Assembly (NCBI GenBank): GCA_965204545.1 | Contig: CBDBFA010000003.1 | Location: forward strand, 3,100,001-3,164,000 | DNA: 64,000 nt | Direction of reading: 5' to 3' | Origin: JAABVD01 sp965204545 | Lineage (GTDB): Bacteria; Verrucomicrobiota; Verrucomicrobiia; Opitutales; UBA2995 | Notes under the pieces: model-generated | The model's database searches: none | What the model was told of the DNA's origin: nothing | What the model saw: the letters and a program-made list of their open reading frames with translations, nothing else | Position numbers and translations under genes: made by a program | Shown here: positions 1 through 8,514 of the stretch, piece by piece | Position numbering within the stretch: the first letter of the stretch is position 1 | How the letters are laid out: every line of letters starts with the position of its first letter

Positions 1-2135
1 GTTTCGTCTAAGACTGATTCATCAAGAACTACCAGACTGTTCGACTCATCAACTGTCCAACGTCCGGCTGGAGTCAATTCCTCAAGCTGTCTTGACTCGG
101 TCAAGACTTCCAACATCATTACCGCATAATCCTGAACAGGAATCTTAACTTTGGCGCCAAAGCTAACTTTTTCGTACGTCTTACGGTATGGGTATACGAC
201 GTTAACATAGAGCTTTTCGTCGGTTGGTGTCAGGCCGAGAGACTCGTCTAGCACCAATGGATAGTCTTCAGCGTTAATAAATGGATTACGCAATACTACA
301 ACTGCACGCCCTTTACTGTCGCCGTGGCTGTAGCCATAGAGCTCACGATCTTTGGGCTCACCACCAATCAGACGGTAATCGCTATAGATACCCTCGTTAG
401 CCTTAGTCCAATTGGCCACTTCACCCAAGAACTTTAGTCCACCACGTGACTCCTCAAGCGTAGGCATGTCACCAGAAATAAGGCTTACTGCTGTCGCGCC
501 GCGACCAGGCAGAGCCATCACAAACTCATCTTCCCAACGCTCTGAGTAGGCCTCGCCTTTCATGAATACGTTATCAATGAGCGTATCTGCGCGAACCTGA
601 GTACCGTATAGGTCCTCAGCCCAGAGAGGGAACTGACGTTCCACGCGACGATGCTCCTCGAATACCTGGATGTCCCGAACCGTAATCAATTCGTCGCGTA
701 CCCAAGGGGAAGGGATACCAGCGGCTACTGTGTCACCGACTACTGTGTGTACCCCATCAACCTGAACCAACCACCAAGGGCTTGCCCACTCAGCGCAGAC
801 AAAGAAATCAATAAGGATCTCGGGATTAATTTCACGAAGGGATTCGTAGATTGCCAGCTCATTCTCTACGACACGTTCCGTTGAGAATACACCCGCTTCA
901 TCGCCTTTGCCTACCAGGTGTCCGTGACCAGGTTCGTTGCAGCCAACGCCCTGCCCCCAGTACATTCCGTCGAAGTTGACAGAGGCCATGTTGTGTTCGC
1001 GTACGATGTCTTCCATGCGCTTTTTTATAGCGGCATAGTAAATCGGACCCCCAAGGCAATATGCGCGATTGTGCTGGAGCTCATACCCTTGAGTCTTACC
1101 CCAATCGTGAGTGGAGGACGTGTAGATACAGGAAAAACTAGCCCAGAAACCAACATCCGTTCCTATAGACGCAAGCGCATCGGAAGTCTTTTTCCATGTG
1201 TCTGGTTCCATCGGGACAAAGAGGCCATCGTTTCGATAGAAAGGCACGTCGTATGTAAATGATGAGAAGTTAAATCCGGTTTCTTCCTTCATCCTCTTCA
1301 TGCTGTCGAACTGTTTTTGTGCACGATCGATTCGCGAAGGCGTAAGTACTCCTTCAGAGTAGTTCGTGCGAGTATTGACAATGAGGTAACCGTTCCAGTA
1401 AAGGCTCATCTGTGGTGCTGGTTGCTTTTGCGGGAGGGTGGCTACGTAGTCCATGAAGGACTGCTTCACGTTGGCTTTGCCCGACTCAGCGCCACCCATT
1501 ACGGCCCGTTTGGTCTGATAGCTTTCGCCAGGAGCGATCTCGAAACCAGGGTGGTGGCGAAGGAAAATATAGCCATCCTCAGTCACGCTGCTTTTGGTGG
1601 CAGGAAACTCCGCGCCGATCCAGAGGGACTCAGTATAGACAGGCTGGCCCCAATCGGATAGGTGGGGAAACGTGTTCTTAACGGCGAACGTGATTTTTTC
1701 TCCGGCAACCTTCAGATGTTCCAATTCAACGGTCCGCAGCAGTAGTGCTTCTTTGCCGGTGTTGATGAATTGGATCTGCTTATAGGCCCAGAGTTGCTTG
1801 CCACCGGTGTACGTGATTTCCGCAGTCAACGAAAGCGCGGCGTTATGCAATTTAGCGATGGCGCCGGTTTCAGTTCGATCGAGCGTACGCAATTCAAAGT
1901 CGTCACTGGTCACCGTTTGGCCATCGGCATAGGTGACCACGAACTCCGGCCCACGGGTCTGCAAGACTTTGCCCGTCAGTCTATTTTGGATTCCGGTCGT
2001 CTTCAATGTTCCGTCCACGGTCGTTAGGGCGCGTTGCATGGTCGGAGTCTGGACCATCACCTCCGAGGTGGTGCCGTAAGCGGTCGAACAAAGTGCGACA
2101 AAAATGCAAACTGTGCCTGTGAATATTCTAAACAT
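1..2135 (-). CDS. Large secreted glycoside-hydrolase-like protein, 3' end beyond the window
   Basis: The minus-strand frame is open from an ATG at 2135 to the window edge, giving about 711 residues. An AGGA ribosome site lies just upstream. It starts with a short Sec signal peptide (about residues 1-21, ending near CSTAYG). It is a close paralog of the complete 1045-residue protein at 3463-6600. Shared landmarks include THDWGKTQG, FDGMYWGQG, CNEPGHGHLV, HTVVGDTVAAG and WAEDLYGTQ. The layout of an N-terminal beta domain followed by a (beta/alpha)8-like region resembles clan-D/GH36-like alpha-glycosidases; that assignment is inference. The missing C-terminus would be expected to hold an NPCBM-like domain. 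Its leader contains repeat ALR1 in the same orientation, so expression may be controlled there. The exact substrate is unknown. Confidence 0.8.
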   Translation of the reverse strand, partial: MFRIFTGTVCIFVALCSTAYGTTSEVMVQTPTMQRALTTVDGTLKTTGIQNRLTGKVLQTRGPEFVVTYADGQTVTSDDFELRTLDRTETGAIAKLHNAALSLTAEITYTGGKQLWAYKQIQFINTGKEALLLRTVELEHLKVAGEKITFAVKNTFPHLSDWGQPVYTESLWIGAEFPATKSSVTEDGYIFLRHHPGFEIAPGESYQTKRAVMGGAESGKANVKQSFMDYVATLPQKQPAPQMSLYWNGYLIVNTRTNYSEGVLTPSRIDRAQKQFDSMKRMKEETGFNFSSFTYDVPFYRNDGLFVPMEPDTWKKTSDALASIGTDVGFWASFSCIYTSSTHDWGKTQGYELQHNRAYCLGGPIYYAAIKKRMEDIVREHNMASVNFDGMYWGQGVGCNEPGHGHLVGKGDEAGVFSTERVVENELAIYESLREINPEILIDFFVCAEWASPWWLVQVDGVHTVVGDTVAAGIPSPWVRDELITVRDIQVFEEHRRVERQFPLWAEDLYGTQVRADTLIDNVFMKGEAYSERWEDEFVMALPGRGATAVSLISGDMPTLEESRGGLKFLGEVANWTKANEGIYSDYRLIGGEPKDRELYGYSHGDSKGRAVVVLRNPFINAEDYPLVLDESLGLTPTDEKLYVNVVYPYRKTYEKVSFGAKVKIPVQDYAVMMLEVLTESRQLEELTPAGRWTVDESNSLVVLDESVLDE

Positions 2136-2211
2136 ATCATTCCTCATTTATTGGGTTCCTTTTGCCTAAAATAGACGATAAGAAATTCAATTGTTCCGAA
2201 TTGATTCGTGG

Positions 2212-2395
2212 GGTTTGAGGGTTACATGAACGCGAAGGACGGAAAGAACCTGCGGATCGATGTCCATCAGGGTGAATTCATTTTCGCATTAAATTTTTTA
2301 CCACACGCGCGATCCGGAAACCATGGCTGAAACTGGAAATAACATGAACATACCTGCATACGAGTTCGCCTTGGTGTTGATGATACCTGATCGAC
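2212..2395 (-). repeat. ALR1, AraC-leader repeat, full-length copy
   Basis: About 180 bp, homologous in reverse complement to 8346-8500 and 27016-27170, with shorter matches at 7982-8070, 8250-8345, 20152-20205 and 30725-30816. On the plus strand it contains the AraC-like start MAETGNNMNIPAYEFALV from an ATG at 2323. That frame runs on into unrelated sequence and stops, so no regulator gene remains. In the opposite direction it reads into the leader of the glycosidase-like gene starting at 2135, and includes a small frame beginning MDIDPQVLSVLRVH. It may act as a promoter or operator region (inference). Confidence 0.8.
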
Positions 2396-2621
2396 GCGGA
2401 GATCCGGGTCGAAGGCGAACTACTCTACCATACACCCAACCGGTTGGGTGAGAAAATACCATAGCTTTGTCCAATGGCAATATTACATCGCCGAAGTTGC
2501 CGATATACTCCTATCGGCATCACCTGTAAGCAATATCCTGGAACGGATATCTCGCAGTCTCTATCGTCTGGCCGAGGGGCCGTCGCTTTCTAATCCGTAC
2601 CTGATCACGGCAGCAGCTTGA
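2391..2621 (+). pseudogene. Unrecognised open-frame remnant beside ALR1
   Basis: A plus-strand frame of 76 codons without a convincing start runs from the ALR1 boundary to a TGA, and overlaps the last codons of the PIG-L gene on the other strand. It contains a protein-like stretch (WQYYIAEVADILLSAS, then LERISRSLYRLAEGP). I do not recognise the family. It may be the 3' remnant of a gene that was once joined to the AraC-like head, or simply a chance frame. Confidence 0.25.
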
Positions 2622-3309
2622 AATCTGGCATAAAACCCTGGATCCGAAATGCAGTGAATCCTTCCGCGTACCTGCAACCTGTCTGCATACCTCGGAACTG
2701 TGCCGTGACACGGCATAGTTCAGGAAGGCTTTCCTCGATAAACTCACCCATCCACCCGGTTTGGCTCTCGTGTTTTTTCAAGGCCTCGATCTTCTGCTCG
2801 AAAAACTCGGTGATGTCCACGTAGGCTTCCGGCATGAAGTTTACGCCGCTGGCGGTGTCCCAAAAGAACACCGAAGGTTTCTTGGTGATGGGCGCTTCGT
2901 CGGCCGGTATCAGCTTGGATGGAAGACCCAAGATCACTCTGGTTACCAGCTTGCCGATCATGGCGTGGTCGGTGCTGGGATCATCCGGGGAATGCGTCAG
3001 CACTACGTCTGGATTCGCCCACCTGATTGCGTCGAGCACAGCACGCCGCGTCTCCGGCGTGTCAAACAGAAGCTGATCATCGAATCGCAAGAAGCGGACC
3101 TCTGCGCCGAGGACTTGAGCCGCAGCCTTTTGTTCGGCTTCGCGAATTGCAGCGATTTCCTCTCTCGAAGATGCAGTGTTCGAGCCGATGTTTCCGCTGG
3201 TGGCCATGGCGATGCGCACATCATGTCCCTGTGCTTTGTACTTGAGCAAGGTGCCGGCGCAGAAGATTTCGATGTCGTCAGGGTGTGCCCCGAAGGCCAG
3301 AATATTCAT
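2605..3309 (-). CDS. PIG-L/LmbE family N-deacetylase
   Basis: A 234-residue protein starting at the ATG at 3309. The N-terminal AHPDDIE motif (residues 8-14) and the later HSPDDPSTDH stretch (about residues 105-114) are the zinc-binding and catalytic signatures of the PIG-L/LmbE family. This family removes acetyl groups from N-acetylglucosamine-type sugars, glycosides or bacillithiol precursors. The length is normal, and no signal peptide is visible, so it is probably cytoplasmic. It lies about 150 bp downstream of the glycosidase-like gene on the same strand, and a DegT aminotransferase is encoded further upstream. That grouping suggests processing of an amino sugar released by the glycosidases (inference). 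The substrate cannot be read from the sequence. Confidence 0.88.
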   Translation of the reverse strand: MNILAFGAHPDDIEIFCAGTLLKYKAQGHDVRIAMATSGNIGSNTASSREEIAAIREAEQKAAAQVLGAEVRFLRFDDQLLFDTPETRRAVLDAIRWANPDVVLTHSPDDPSTDHAMIGKLVTRVILGLPSKLIPADEAPITKKPSVFFWDTASGVNFMPEAYVDITEFFEQKIEALKKHESQTGWMGEFIEESLPELCRVTAQFRGMQTGCRYAEGFTAFRIQGFMPDFKLLP

Positions 3310-3462
3310 TGTGTTGCTATCTCCTTGCTATTGGATTTCTTACAGCTTGGTCTCTCTAATTCAATCGCCCTATTGGGCGTTTTTCCGAATCATCAATACG
3401 GCCGCCAGTTATCAAAACAGTGTCTTTCCCTGGCGGCCGCGTATCGCAATGACAAAGGATTC

Positions 3463-6400
3463 TCAGCGTTCGACCCGTGCGTCGCCCCAGGTCGTAATAT
3501 CGAAGTAGACACCGTCGCCGCCGTTATTGGCTCGCAGCGTAAGCTCCTTCACGCCGGAAACGTCCACGCTGATCGGATGCGGCGGATCGCCTTCTTTCAA
3601 TACGGGCGAACGGTACAGTTCTTGCCCATCGCCTTCTACGATGAACTCGCAACTGCCCAAGATAGTTCTCCAGTCATAGGTGGCCACTGATGCGGCCGCT
3701 TCCGCTCCCAGCGAGCTGTAGTGCCTGACCGAAGCGGGTACGCCGAGCAACCCGATTTCGGCCACAAAACGTTTGTACTTGCCGTCAATATCAAAGGTGG
3801 CATGCCCTGGTGCCCAGAAACCGATGCCCTTCTTATAGGTATTTTTTCCGTCCGTTCCGATACGCAGGTCGGACGAGTACCACAATTCGGCGGAATGGCC
3901 CCAGCCGAAATTGGTGCCATCCTTGATCTTGGTTTCCAGGCAGCGTCCTCTCAGATCGGACATGAACATCGACGAGTCATCGGAAATCGGGTCCAAACGG
4001 AACGGCAATTGGCGTTCGACGGGCTTAAACAGCGTCGTCATCCGGCGGTCTTCATCGGCGGCGAACACGGGAAATAGCTGTGCCGCCTGGGGAACTCGCC
4101 GATCGGTCAGCTGCCCTGCAAGCTTGTAATTTGCCACCAACCAGGCACCAATCTGAGCCTTATTCTCGGGACTGCTGCAAACCAGCTCAATGTCGACTTG
4201 ATGCTCACCAGGCTGCAGATTGATCAACGCCCAATTCTGTTTGATAATTTCTCCTCGACGTTCATGAAACTCGTAATCAGCCTCCTGGCCGTTAACCAGA
4301 ATTAGCGGCTTCGTGACTGGGTGGCCGACAATCGAGTCCAACATCAACTGTATCTGTCCTCCTGTCGCTGTGTATGGTACGGTCACTTTGCCCACCAAAT
4401 GTAAGGCTTCTTCTTTGGACTTGAGTTTGAGCTTTCCGGCAGGCGTCTCCTCAAGTATCGATTCGTCGTAAAGCACCAACTTGCCCGACTCTTCGACGCT
4501 CCAACGCCCCGCCGAAGGCACTTGGTCGAACTGCCTTGATTCGGTAAGGATCTCCAACATCAGCGTCTGGTAATCCTGAAGGGATATATCGACCGTTTCG
4601 CCAAAACCAACCTTCTCGAACGTCTTGCGGTAGGGATAGATGATATTGACACACAGTTTCTCGTCGGTCGGTTTCAGACCGAGAGACTCATCAAGTACCA
4701 ATGGGAAGTCGTCAGCTATGATGTATGGATTGCGCAGGGCCACAATAGCCCGTCCTTTGCCATCGCAGTGGCTGTATCCGTAAAGCTCAAGGTCTTTCGG
4801 CTCGCCGCCTAACAGATGGAAGTCGCGATATATGGCCTCGTTGGCCTCGGTCCATTTGGGTAATTCGCCCGCAAACTTTAATCCGCCGGGGGAACGCTCA
4901 ATCGTATCCAGAGTCCAAATGACATTGTTGACTGTAATAGCCCCACGACCGGCCACCGACATCACCAATTCATCTTCCCAACGCTCGTGATAGGCTTCAC
5001 CGAACATTAAAACATTGTCGATTAGCGTGCTTCCACGCATCTGAGTCCCGTAAAGATCCTCGGCCCAAAGAGGGAATTGGCGCTTCACACGCCGATGCTC
5101 TTCAAAGACCTGGATGTCGCGGACGGTGATCAACTCGTCTCGGACCCACGGTGAAGCAATCCCAGCGGCCACAGTGTCGCCGACCACGGTGTGCACGCCG
5201 TCGACCTGCGTCAACCACCATGGACTGGCCCACTCGGAGCAGACATCGAAACCGACGAGAATATCGCTTTGGATTTCGCGGAGCGACTCGAGGATGGCGA
5301 GCATATTTTCCACAACCCGCTCGGTGCCGTAAAGGCCCTGTTCCTCGCCCTCAGCCACTAGGTGTCCGTGCCCGGGTTCGTTGCAGCCAGCTCCCTGGCC
5401 CCAATACATACCGTCCATAGTGATCGAGCCCATGTCGTAATCGCGTACAATGTCTTCCATGCGCTTCTTGATGGCGGCATAGTAATTCGGTCCGGCAAGG
5501 CAATAGGACCGTTCATGCTGGAGTTCATGACCTTGAGTCTTGCCCCAATCGTGGGTCGATGCCGTGTAGATACAAGAGAAGCTCATCCAGAAACCTAGCT
5601 TGGTACCCAAAGGCTCGACTGCATCGCGGATCTCTTGCCAAGTGTCGGACTCGACAGGAACGAAGTGCCCTTCGGTTCGATAAAAAGGCACATCAGTGGT
5701 AATCGACATGTAGCTGTATCCAGTCAGTTCCTTTATCTTTCGCATGCCTTCAAACATGTTTTGCAAATTCTCGATCCGAGTAGGTTCGACTACTCCTTCC
5801 TTGTAGTTATCGCGGGGAACCATAGCCAGATAGGTGCGCAAGTAATGATTCAGCTGGGGGGCTTCCTGCCGCGGCGGGAGCGTGGCCACATAGTCCATAA
5901 ACGCCTGCTTTACCTCACCCGGCTCGGCGGCCCCAAGCACGGCCCGTTTAGTCTGATAGCTTTCGCCGGGGGCAATCTCGATGCCCGGATGGTGGCGAAG
6001 AAAGACAAAACCGTCTTTCGTCGCGCTGTTTCGAGCGGCAGGGAACTCCAGGCCAAACCAGAGCGATTCGGTATAGACAGGCTGGCCCCAATCGGATAGG
6101 AGTGGAAAGGAAGGGTCCACGGCGTAGGTGACTTTTTCTTTGGCGACTTTCAGATGTTCCAATTCGACGGTGCGCAGCAAAAACGGCTTGTTGCCCGTGT
6201 TGGTGAAGCGGATCTGTTTATAGGCCCAGCGCTTTTCGCTGCTGGTGTACGATATCTCCGCTGTCAGAGAAAGCTCGGTGTTATGCAATCGGGCGACGGC
6301 ACAGGCATCGGTTCCCTCGAGCGCGAGCAAGTTGAACGCGTCGCTGGTCACTGTTTGGCCATCGGCGTACGTGATCACGAATTCCGGGCCACTGGTCCGC

Positions 6401-6600
6401 AATACTTCGCCTGTCAGACGGTTTTCGATTGTGCTCGTTTTCAACCGACCGTCTACTCCCGCCAGGACGCGTTGCATGGTCGGAGTCTGGACCATCGCCT
6501 CCATGGCATCACCGAAGGCCGTCGAGCAGAACGACACGGCCAATAGCGCAAGAAGCGTCCATTTAATCCTCTGTTTTCCATTAGGTGAAAGATAATTCAT
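3463..6600 (-). CDS. Secreted glycoside-hydrolase-like protein with C-terminal NPCBM domain
   Basis: A 1045-residue protein. The ATG at 6600 is preceded by an AGGAG ribosome site at good spacing. A Sec signal peptide covers about residues 1-30. An N-terminal beta domain (about 35-230) is followed by a TIM-barrel-like catalytic region (about 240-560) with conserved acidic and aromatic motifs such as THDWGKTQG, MDGMYWGQG and FDVCSEWASPWW. The last 150 or so residues (HSAELWYSSDLRIG, then KKGIGFWAPGHATFDIDG) match the NPCBM/NEW2 carbohydrate-binding fold, with an ordinary beta-sandwich before it. It is a clear paralog of the protein at 1-2135. It resembles clan-D/GH36-like alpha-galactosidases, but I cannot assign a family number. 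The enzyme probably acts outside the cytoplasm on an oligosaccharide. Confidence 0.83.
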   Translation of the reverse strand: MNYLSPNGKQRIKWTLLALLAVSFCSTAFGDAMEAMVQTPTMQRVLAGVDGRLKTSTIENRLTGEVLRTSGPEFVITYADGQTVTSDAFNLLALEGTDACAVARLHNTELSLTAEISYTSSEKRWAYKQIRFTNTGNKPFLLRTVELEHLKVAKEKVTYAVDPSFPLLSDWGQPVYTESLWFGLEFPAARNSATKDGFVFLRHHPGIEIAPGESYQTKRAVLGAAEPGEVKQAFMDYVATLPPRQEAPQLNHYLRTYLAMVPRDNYKEGVVEPTRIENLQNMFEGMRKIKELTGYSYMSITTDVPFYRTEGHFVPVESDTWQEIRDAVEPLGTKLGFWMSFSCIYTASTHDWGKTQGHELQHERSYCLAGPNYYAAIKKRMEDIVRDYDMGSITMDGMYWGQGAGCNEPGHGHLVAEGEEQGLYGTERVVENMLAILESLREIQSDILVGFDVCSEWASPWWLTQVDGVHTVVGDTVAAGIASPWVRDELITVRDIQVFEEHRRVKRQFPLWAEDLYGTQMRGSTLIDNVLMFGEAYHERWEDELVMSVAGRGAITVNNVIWTLDTIERSPGGLKFAGELPKWTEANEAIYRDFHLLGGEPKDLELYGYSHCDGKGRAIVALRNPYIIADDFPLVLDESLGLKPTDEKLCVNIIYPYRKTFEKVGFGETVDISLQDYQTLMLEILTESRQFDQVPSAGRWSVEESGKLVLYDESILEETPAGKLKLKSKEEALHLVGKVTVPYTATGGQIQLMLDSIVGHPVTKPLILVNGQEADYEFHERRGEIIKQNWALINLQPGEHQVDIELVCSSPENKAQIGAWLVANYKLAGQLTDRRVPQAAQLFPVFAADEDRRMTTLFKPVERQLPFRLDPISDDSSMFMSDLRGRCLETKIKDGTNFGWGHSAELWYSSDLRIGTDGKNTYKKGIGFWAPGHATFDIDGKYKRFVAEIGLLGVPASVRHYSSLGAEAAASVATYDWRTILGSCEFIVEGDGQELYRSPVLKEGDPPHPISVDVSGVKELTLRANNGGDGVYFDITTWGDARVER

Positions 6601-6655
6601 GTACTACATCTCCTATGAAGAAATTGGGGTTGGAAAAACACAATCCAACTGGCGT

Positions 6656-7984
6656 CTACAGCACAGCGGCCGCCACTTTTCGATACGCATGTACAATATC
6701 GTCCACGTCATTTTCGTTGAGGCAAGAAGCTATTGTCAGCAAGATTGAGCGGCTCGCTAAATCGTCGCAGTTAGGCAGAGCGCCGCGTTCGAATCGGTAC
6801 TCTTTGGCAAACGCGTTGTCTGGGGCCGTCCATGGCCATCCTGATCCATTAAGGCTGCGACGGTTCACAAGACTTAAGTTGTTCCAGTACCAGTGCAAAT
6901 GCCACTCTTCCATCGAAATGCAGGCCGCACTGCCATCGGCCCCCTTGATCCCTTCGGTTTTCAATGCTTCTGCAAACGTCTTGCATGATTCGGCAGTGGG
7001 TAGCGTTGTAATGAGAAACGGTCCACTGTCGCCATCGGGATCCACGATTCGCCGGCACTGAATCCCTTCGATCTTTTCGAGTTCGCCGCGAATAGCATAT
7101 TTCGCTTTTCTCATGGCTCCGGTGATCTTGTCTAACTTCCCGAGTTGAGCCAGGGCCACTGCGGCGATTACTTCGCCCATGCGTGCGCCAATGCCCCAGA
7201 GCTGGCATGACTCGTCTTGTGTATCAAGCTGGCCTGGGTTCGACTCATCAAGCGCGTACCCCATATCGTGAGAAGCAAAACATCGCCTGTACAATTGCTT
7301 ATCGTCGCACACGATCATGCCGCCTTCACCCGCCGTCATGTTCTTGTTCATTTGGAAACTGAAAATTGCCAGATCGCCAAACGAACCGACCGGTTTGCCT
7401 TTGTAGCGCGCACCATTGGCTTGGGCGCAGTCCTCGACCACCTTCAGGTCGGCGTCCCGTGCAATCTTCATGATTGCGTCAATATCTCCCGGTGCCCCGC
7501 TCATATGCACGAGAAGCAGGGCTTTGCTTCGGTCACCGATCTTGTTGGCCAAGTCTTCAGGCGATATGTTGAACGTGTCGTCAATGTCAACAAGTCGCGG
7601 GATGGCACCTAGCCGCACGACAGCACTGAAGCAACTCACCCAGAGATACCCCGGTACGAGCACCTCGTCTCCGGGTCCCACACCCAACGCGGCAAATGAA
7701 CACGACAACGCAGTCGTACCGCTTGCCGTTGCTACGGCGTATTTGCGCCCGATCCGTTCTGCGAACACCCGTTCGAGAGTGTCAACTTTATGCTGCAAGT
7801 TCGGGCCGTAGTAGCGATATGGGCTGCGGTTTTTCAGCACATCGGACACTTGGTCCACTTCTTCAGAACCAATCCAATGCGCACCGGGCGTCTCCCAGGG
7901 CAAGGAGGTCGCTCGAACTGGTGGACCGCCATCAATCGCTAAGATTCCCTCTGGGGATTTCGTGTTAGACAATATTCTACGCAT
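6656..7984 (-). CDS. DegT/DnrJ/EryC1/StrS family PLP-dependent aminotransferase
   Basis: A 442-residue protein. I chose the ATG at 7984 (MRRILSNTK); an earlier in-frame GTG at 7999 lies inside repeat ALR2. Family signatures are the GTTAL phosphate-binding turn, VEDCAQANGA with the PLP-binding aspartate, and FQMNKNMTAGEGG with the likely Schiff-base lysine. These fold-type I enzymes transaminate keto-sugars or, in some branches, cyclitols. It lies 55 bp upstream of the glycosidase-like gene on the same strand, with PIG-L further on, so the three probably form one operon. The start codon falls in the conserved TTTAATGCG end of ALR2, so the repeat appears to supply its upstream signals. The substrate is unknown. 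Confidence 0.88.
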   Translation of the reverse strand: MRRILSNTKSPEGILAIDGGPPVRATSLPWETPGAHWIGSEEVDQVSDVLKNRSPYRYYGPNLQHKVDTLERVFAERIGRKYAVATASGTTALSCSFAALGVGPGDEVLVPGYLWVSCFSAVVRLGAIPRLVDIDDTFNISPEDLANKIGDRSKALLLVHMSGAPGDIDAIMKIARDADLKVVEDCAQANGARYKGKPVGSFGDLAIFSFQMNKNMTAGEGGMIVCDDKQLYRRCFASHDMGYALDESNPGQLDTQDESCQLWGIGARMGEVIAAVALAQLGKLDKITGAMRKAKYAIRGELEKIEGIQCRRIVDPDGDSGPFLITTLPTAESCKTFAEALKTEGIKGADGSAACISMEEWHLHWYWNNLSLVNRRSLNGSGWPWTAPDNAFAKEYRFERGALPNCDDLASRSILLTIASCLNENDVDDIVHAYRKVAAAVL

Positions 7985-8070
7985 TAAATTTTTTACCACA
8001 CGCGCGATCCGGAAACCATGGCTGAAACTGGAAATAACATGAACAGTCCTGCATACGAGTTCGCCTTGGT
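7982..8070 (-). repeat. ALR2, AraC-leader repeat, truncated copy at DegT start
   Basis: Nearly identical to ALR1 over the stretch from ACCAAGGCGAACTCG to TTTAATGCG when read on the minus strand. On the plus strand an AraC-like start MAETGNNMNSPAYEFALV begins at 8018 and then runs straight into the reverse complement of an alcohol dehydrogenase fragment. On the minus strand the copy ends exactly at the start codon of the DegT gene. It forms an inverted pair with ALR3. Confidence 0.85.
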
Positions 8071-8262
8071 AGTTTCTCCAGTAGTAATGACTGCAACAGG
8101 TGTTACTTCGGAATCAGTGCCCGCTGTGGTGGGCACCAATACCAGGGGCAGTCGCCCAGCAGCAACCTGATCAAAACCATACAAATCTGGCAACGCCTGC
8201 CCACCGCACAGCAACACCGCCACTACCTTGGCCACATCCATGGAACTGCCCACGACCCCGGC
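8068..8262 (-). pseudogene. Internal fragment of an iron-type alcohol dehydrogenase
   Basis: About 63 codons on the minus strand match the central NAD-binding region of group III (Fe) alcohol dehydrogenases: GSSMDVAKVVAVLL, DLYGFD, LVLVPTTAGTDSEVTPVA and ITTGETTK. Both the start and the metal-binding C-terminal half are missing. The family's PTTAGTGSE motif has G to D here. It differs from the intact gene at 24477-25646, so it is a remnant of another paralog. Both ends join ALR copies in inverted orientation. The frame continues through ALR2 to add the tail NSYAGLFMLFPVSAMVSG before stopping. Confidence 0.85.
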
Positions 8263-8345
8263 AACACCAAGGTGAACTCGTATGCAGGATTGTTCATGTT
8301 ATTTCCAGTTTCAGCCATGGTTTCCGGATCGTGTGTCTGGCATAA
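8250..8345 (+). repeat. ALR3, AraC-leader repeat, upstream unit of a tandem pair
   Basis: Plus-oriented copy starting near CGACCCCGGCAACACCAAGG and ending at GTGTCTGGCATAA. It is an inverted partner of ALR2 around the alcohol dehydrogenase fragment, and is followed immediately by ALR4. The AraC-like start on the minus strand is at 8318. Confidence 0.85.
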
Positions 8346-8500
8346 TCGTATGCAGGACTGTTCATGTTATTTCCAGTTTCAGCCATGGTTTCCGGATCGC
8401 GTGTCTGGTATAAAAAAATCAATGCAAAAATTAAATCACCCTGATGGACTTCGAACCGCAGATTCTTTCCGCTCTTCGCGTTCTCAAGTAACCCCCAACT
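8346..8500 (+). repeat. ALR4, AraC-leader repeat, copy leading into the TonB receptor
   Basis: Begins at CGTATGCAGGACTG and continues through the long 3' part of the repeat (CACCCTGATGGACTTCGAAC, then GTAACCCCCAA), matching ALR1 to near its end. It ends about 15 bp before the ATG of the TonB receptor at 8515 and is therefore likely to carry that gene's promoter (inference). A small frame MDFEPQILSALRVLK starts at the ATG of CCTGATGG. Confidence 0.85.
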
Positions 8501-8514
8501 AGCAAAACAATCAA

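Noticed and set aside
3366..3384. Terminator-like hairpin CGCCC-TATT-GGGCG followed by TTTTT on the plus strand
   Set aside because: Both neighbouring genes are on the minus strand, where the T run would precede the stem; no plus-strand gene ends here.
7982..8500. ALR copies considered as integron attC sites or CRISPR-like repeats
   Set aside because: There are no attC core motifs, integrase or cassette array, and spacing is irregular with no spacers; the AraC-head explanation fits better.
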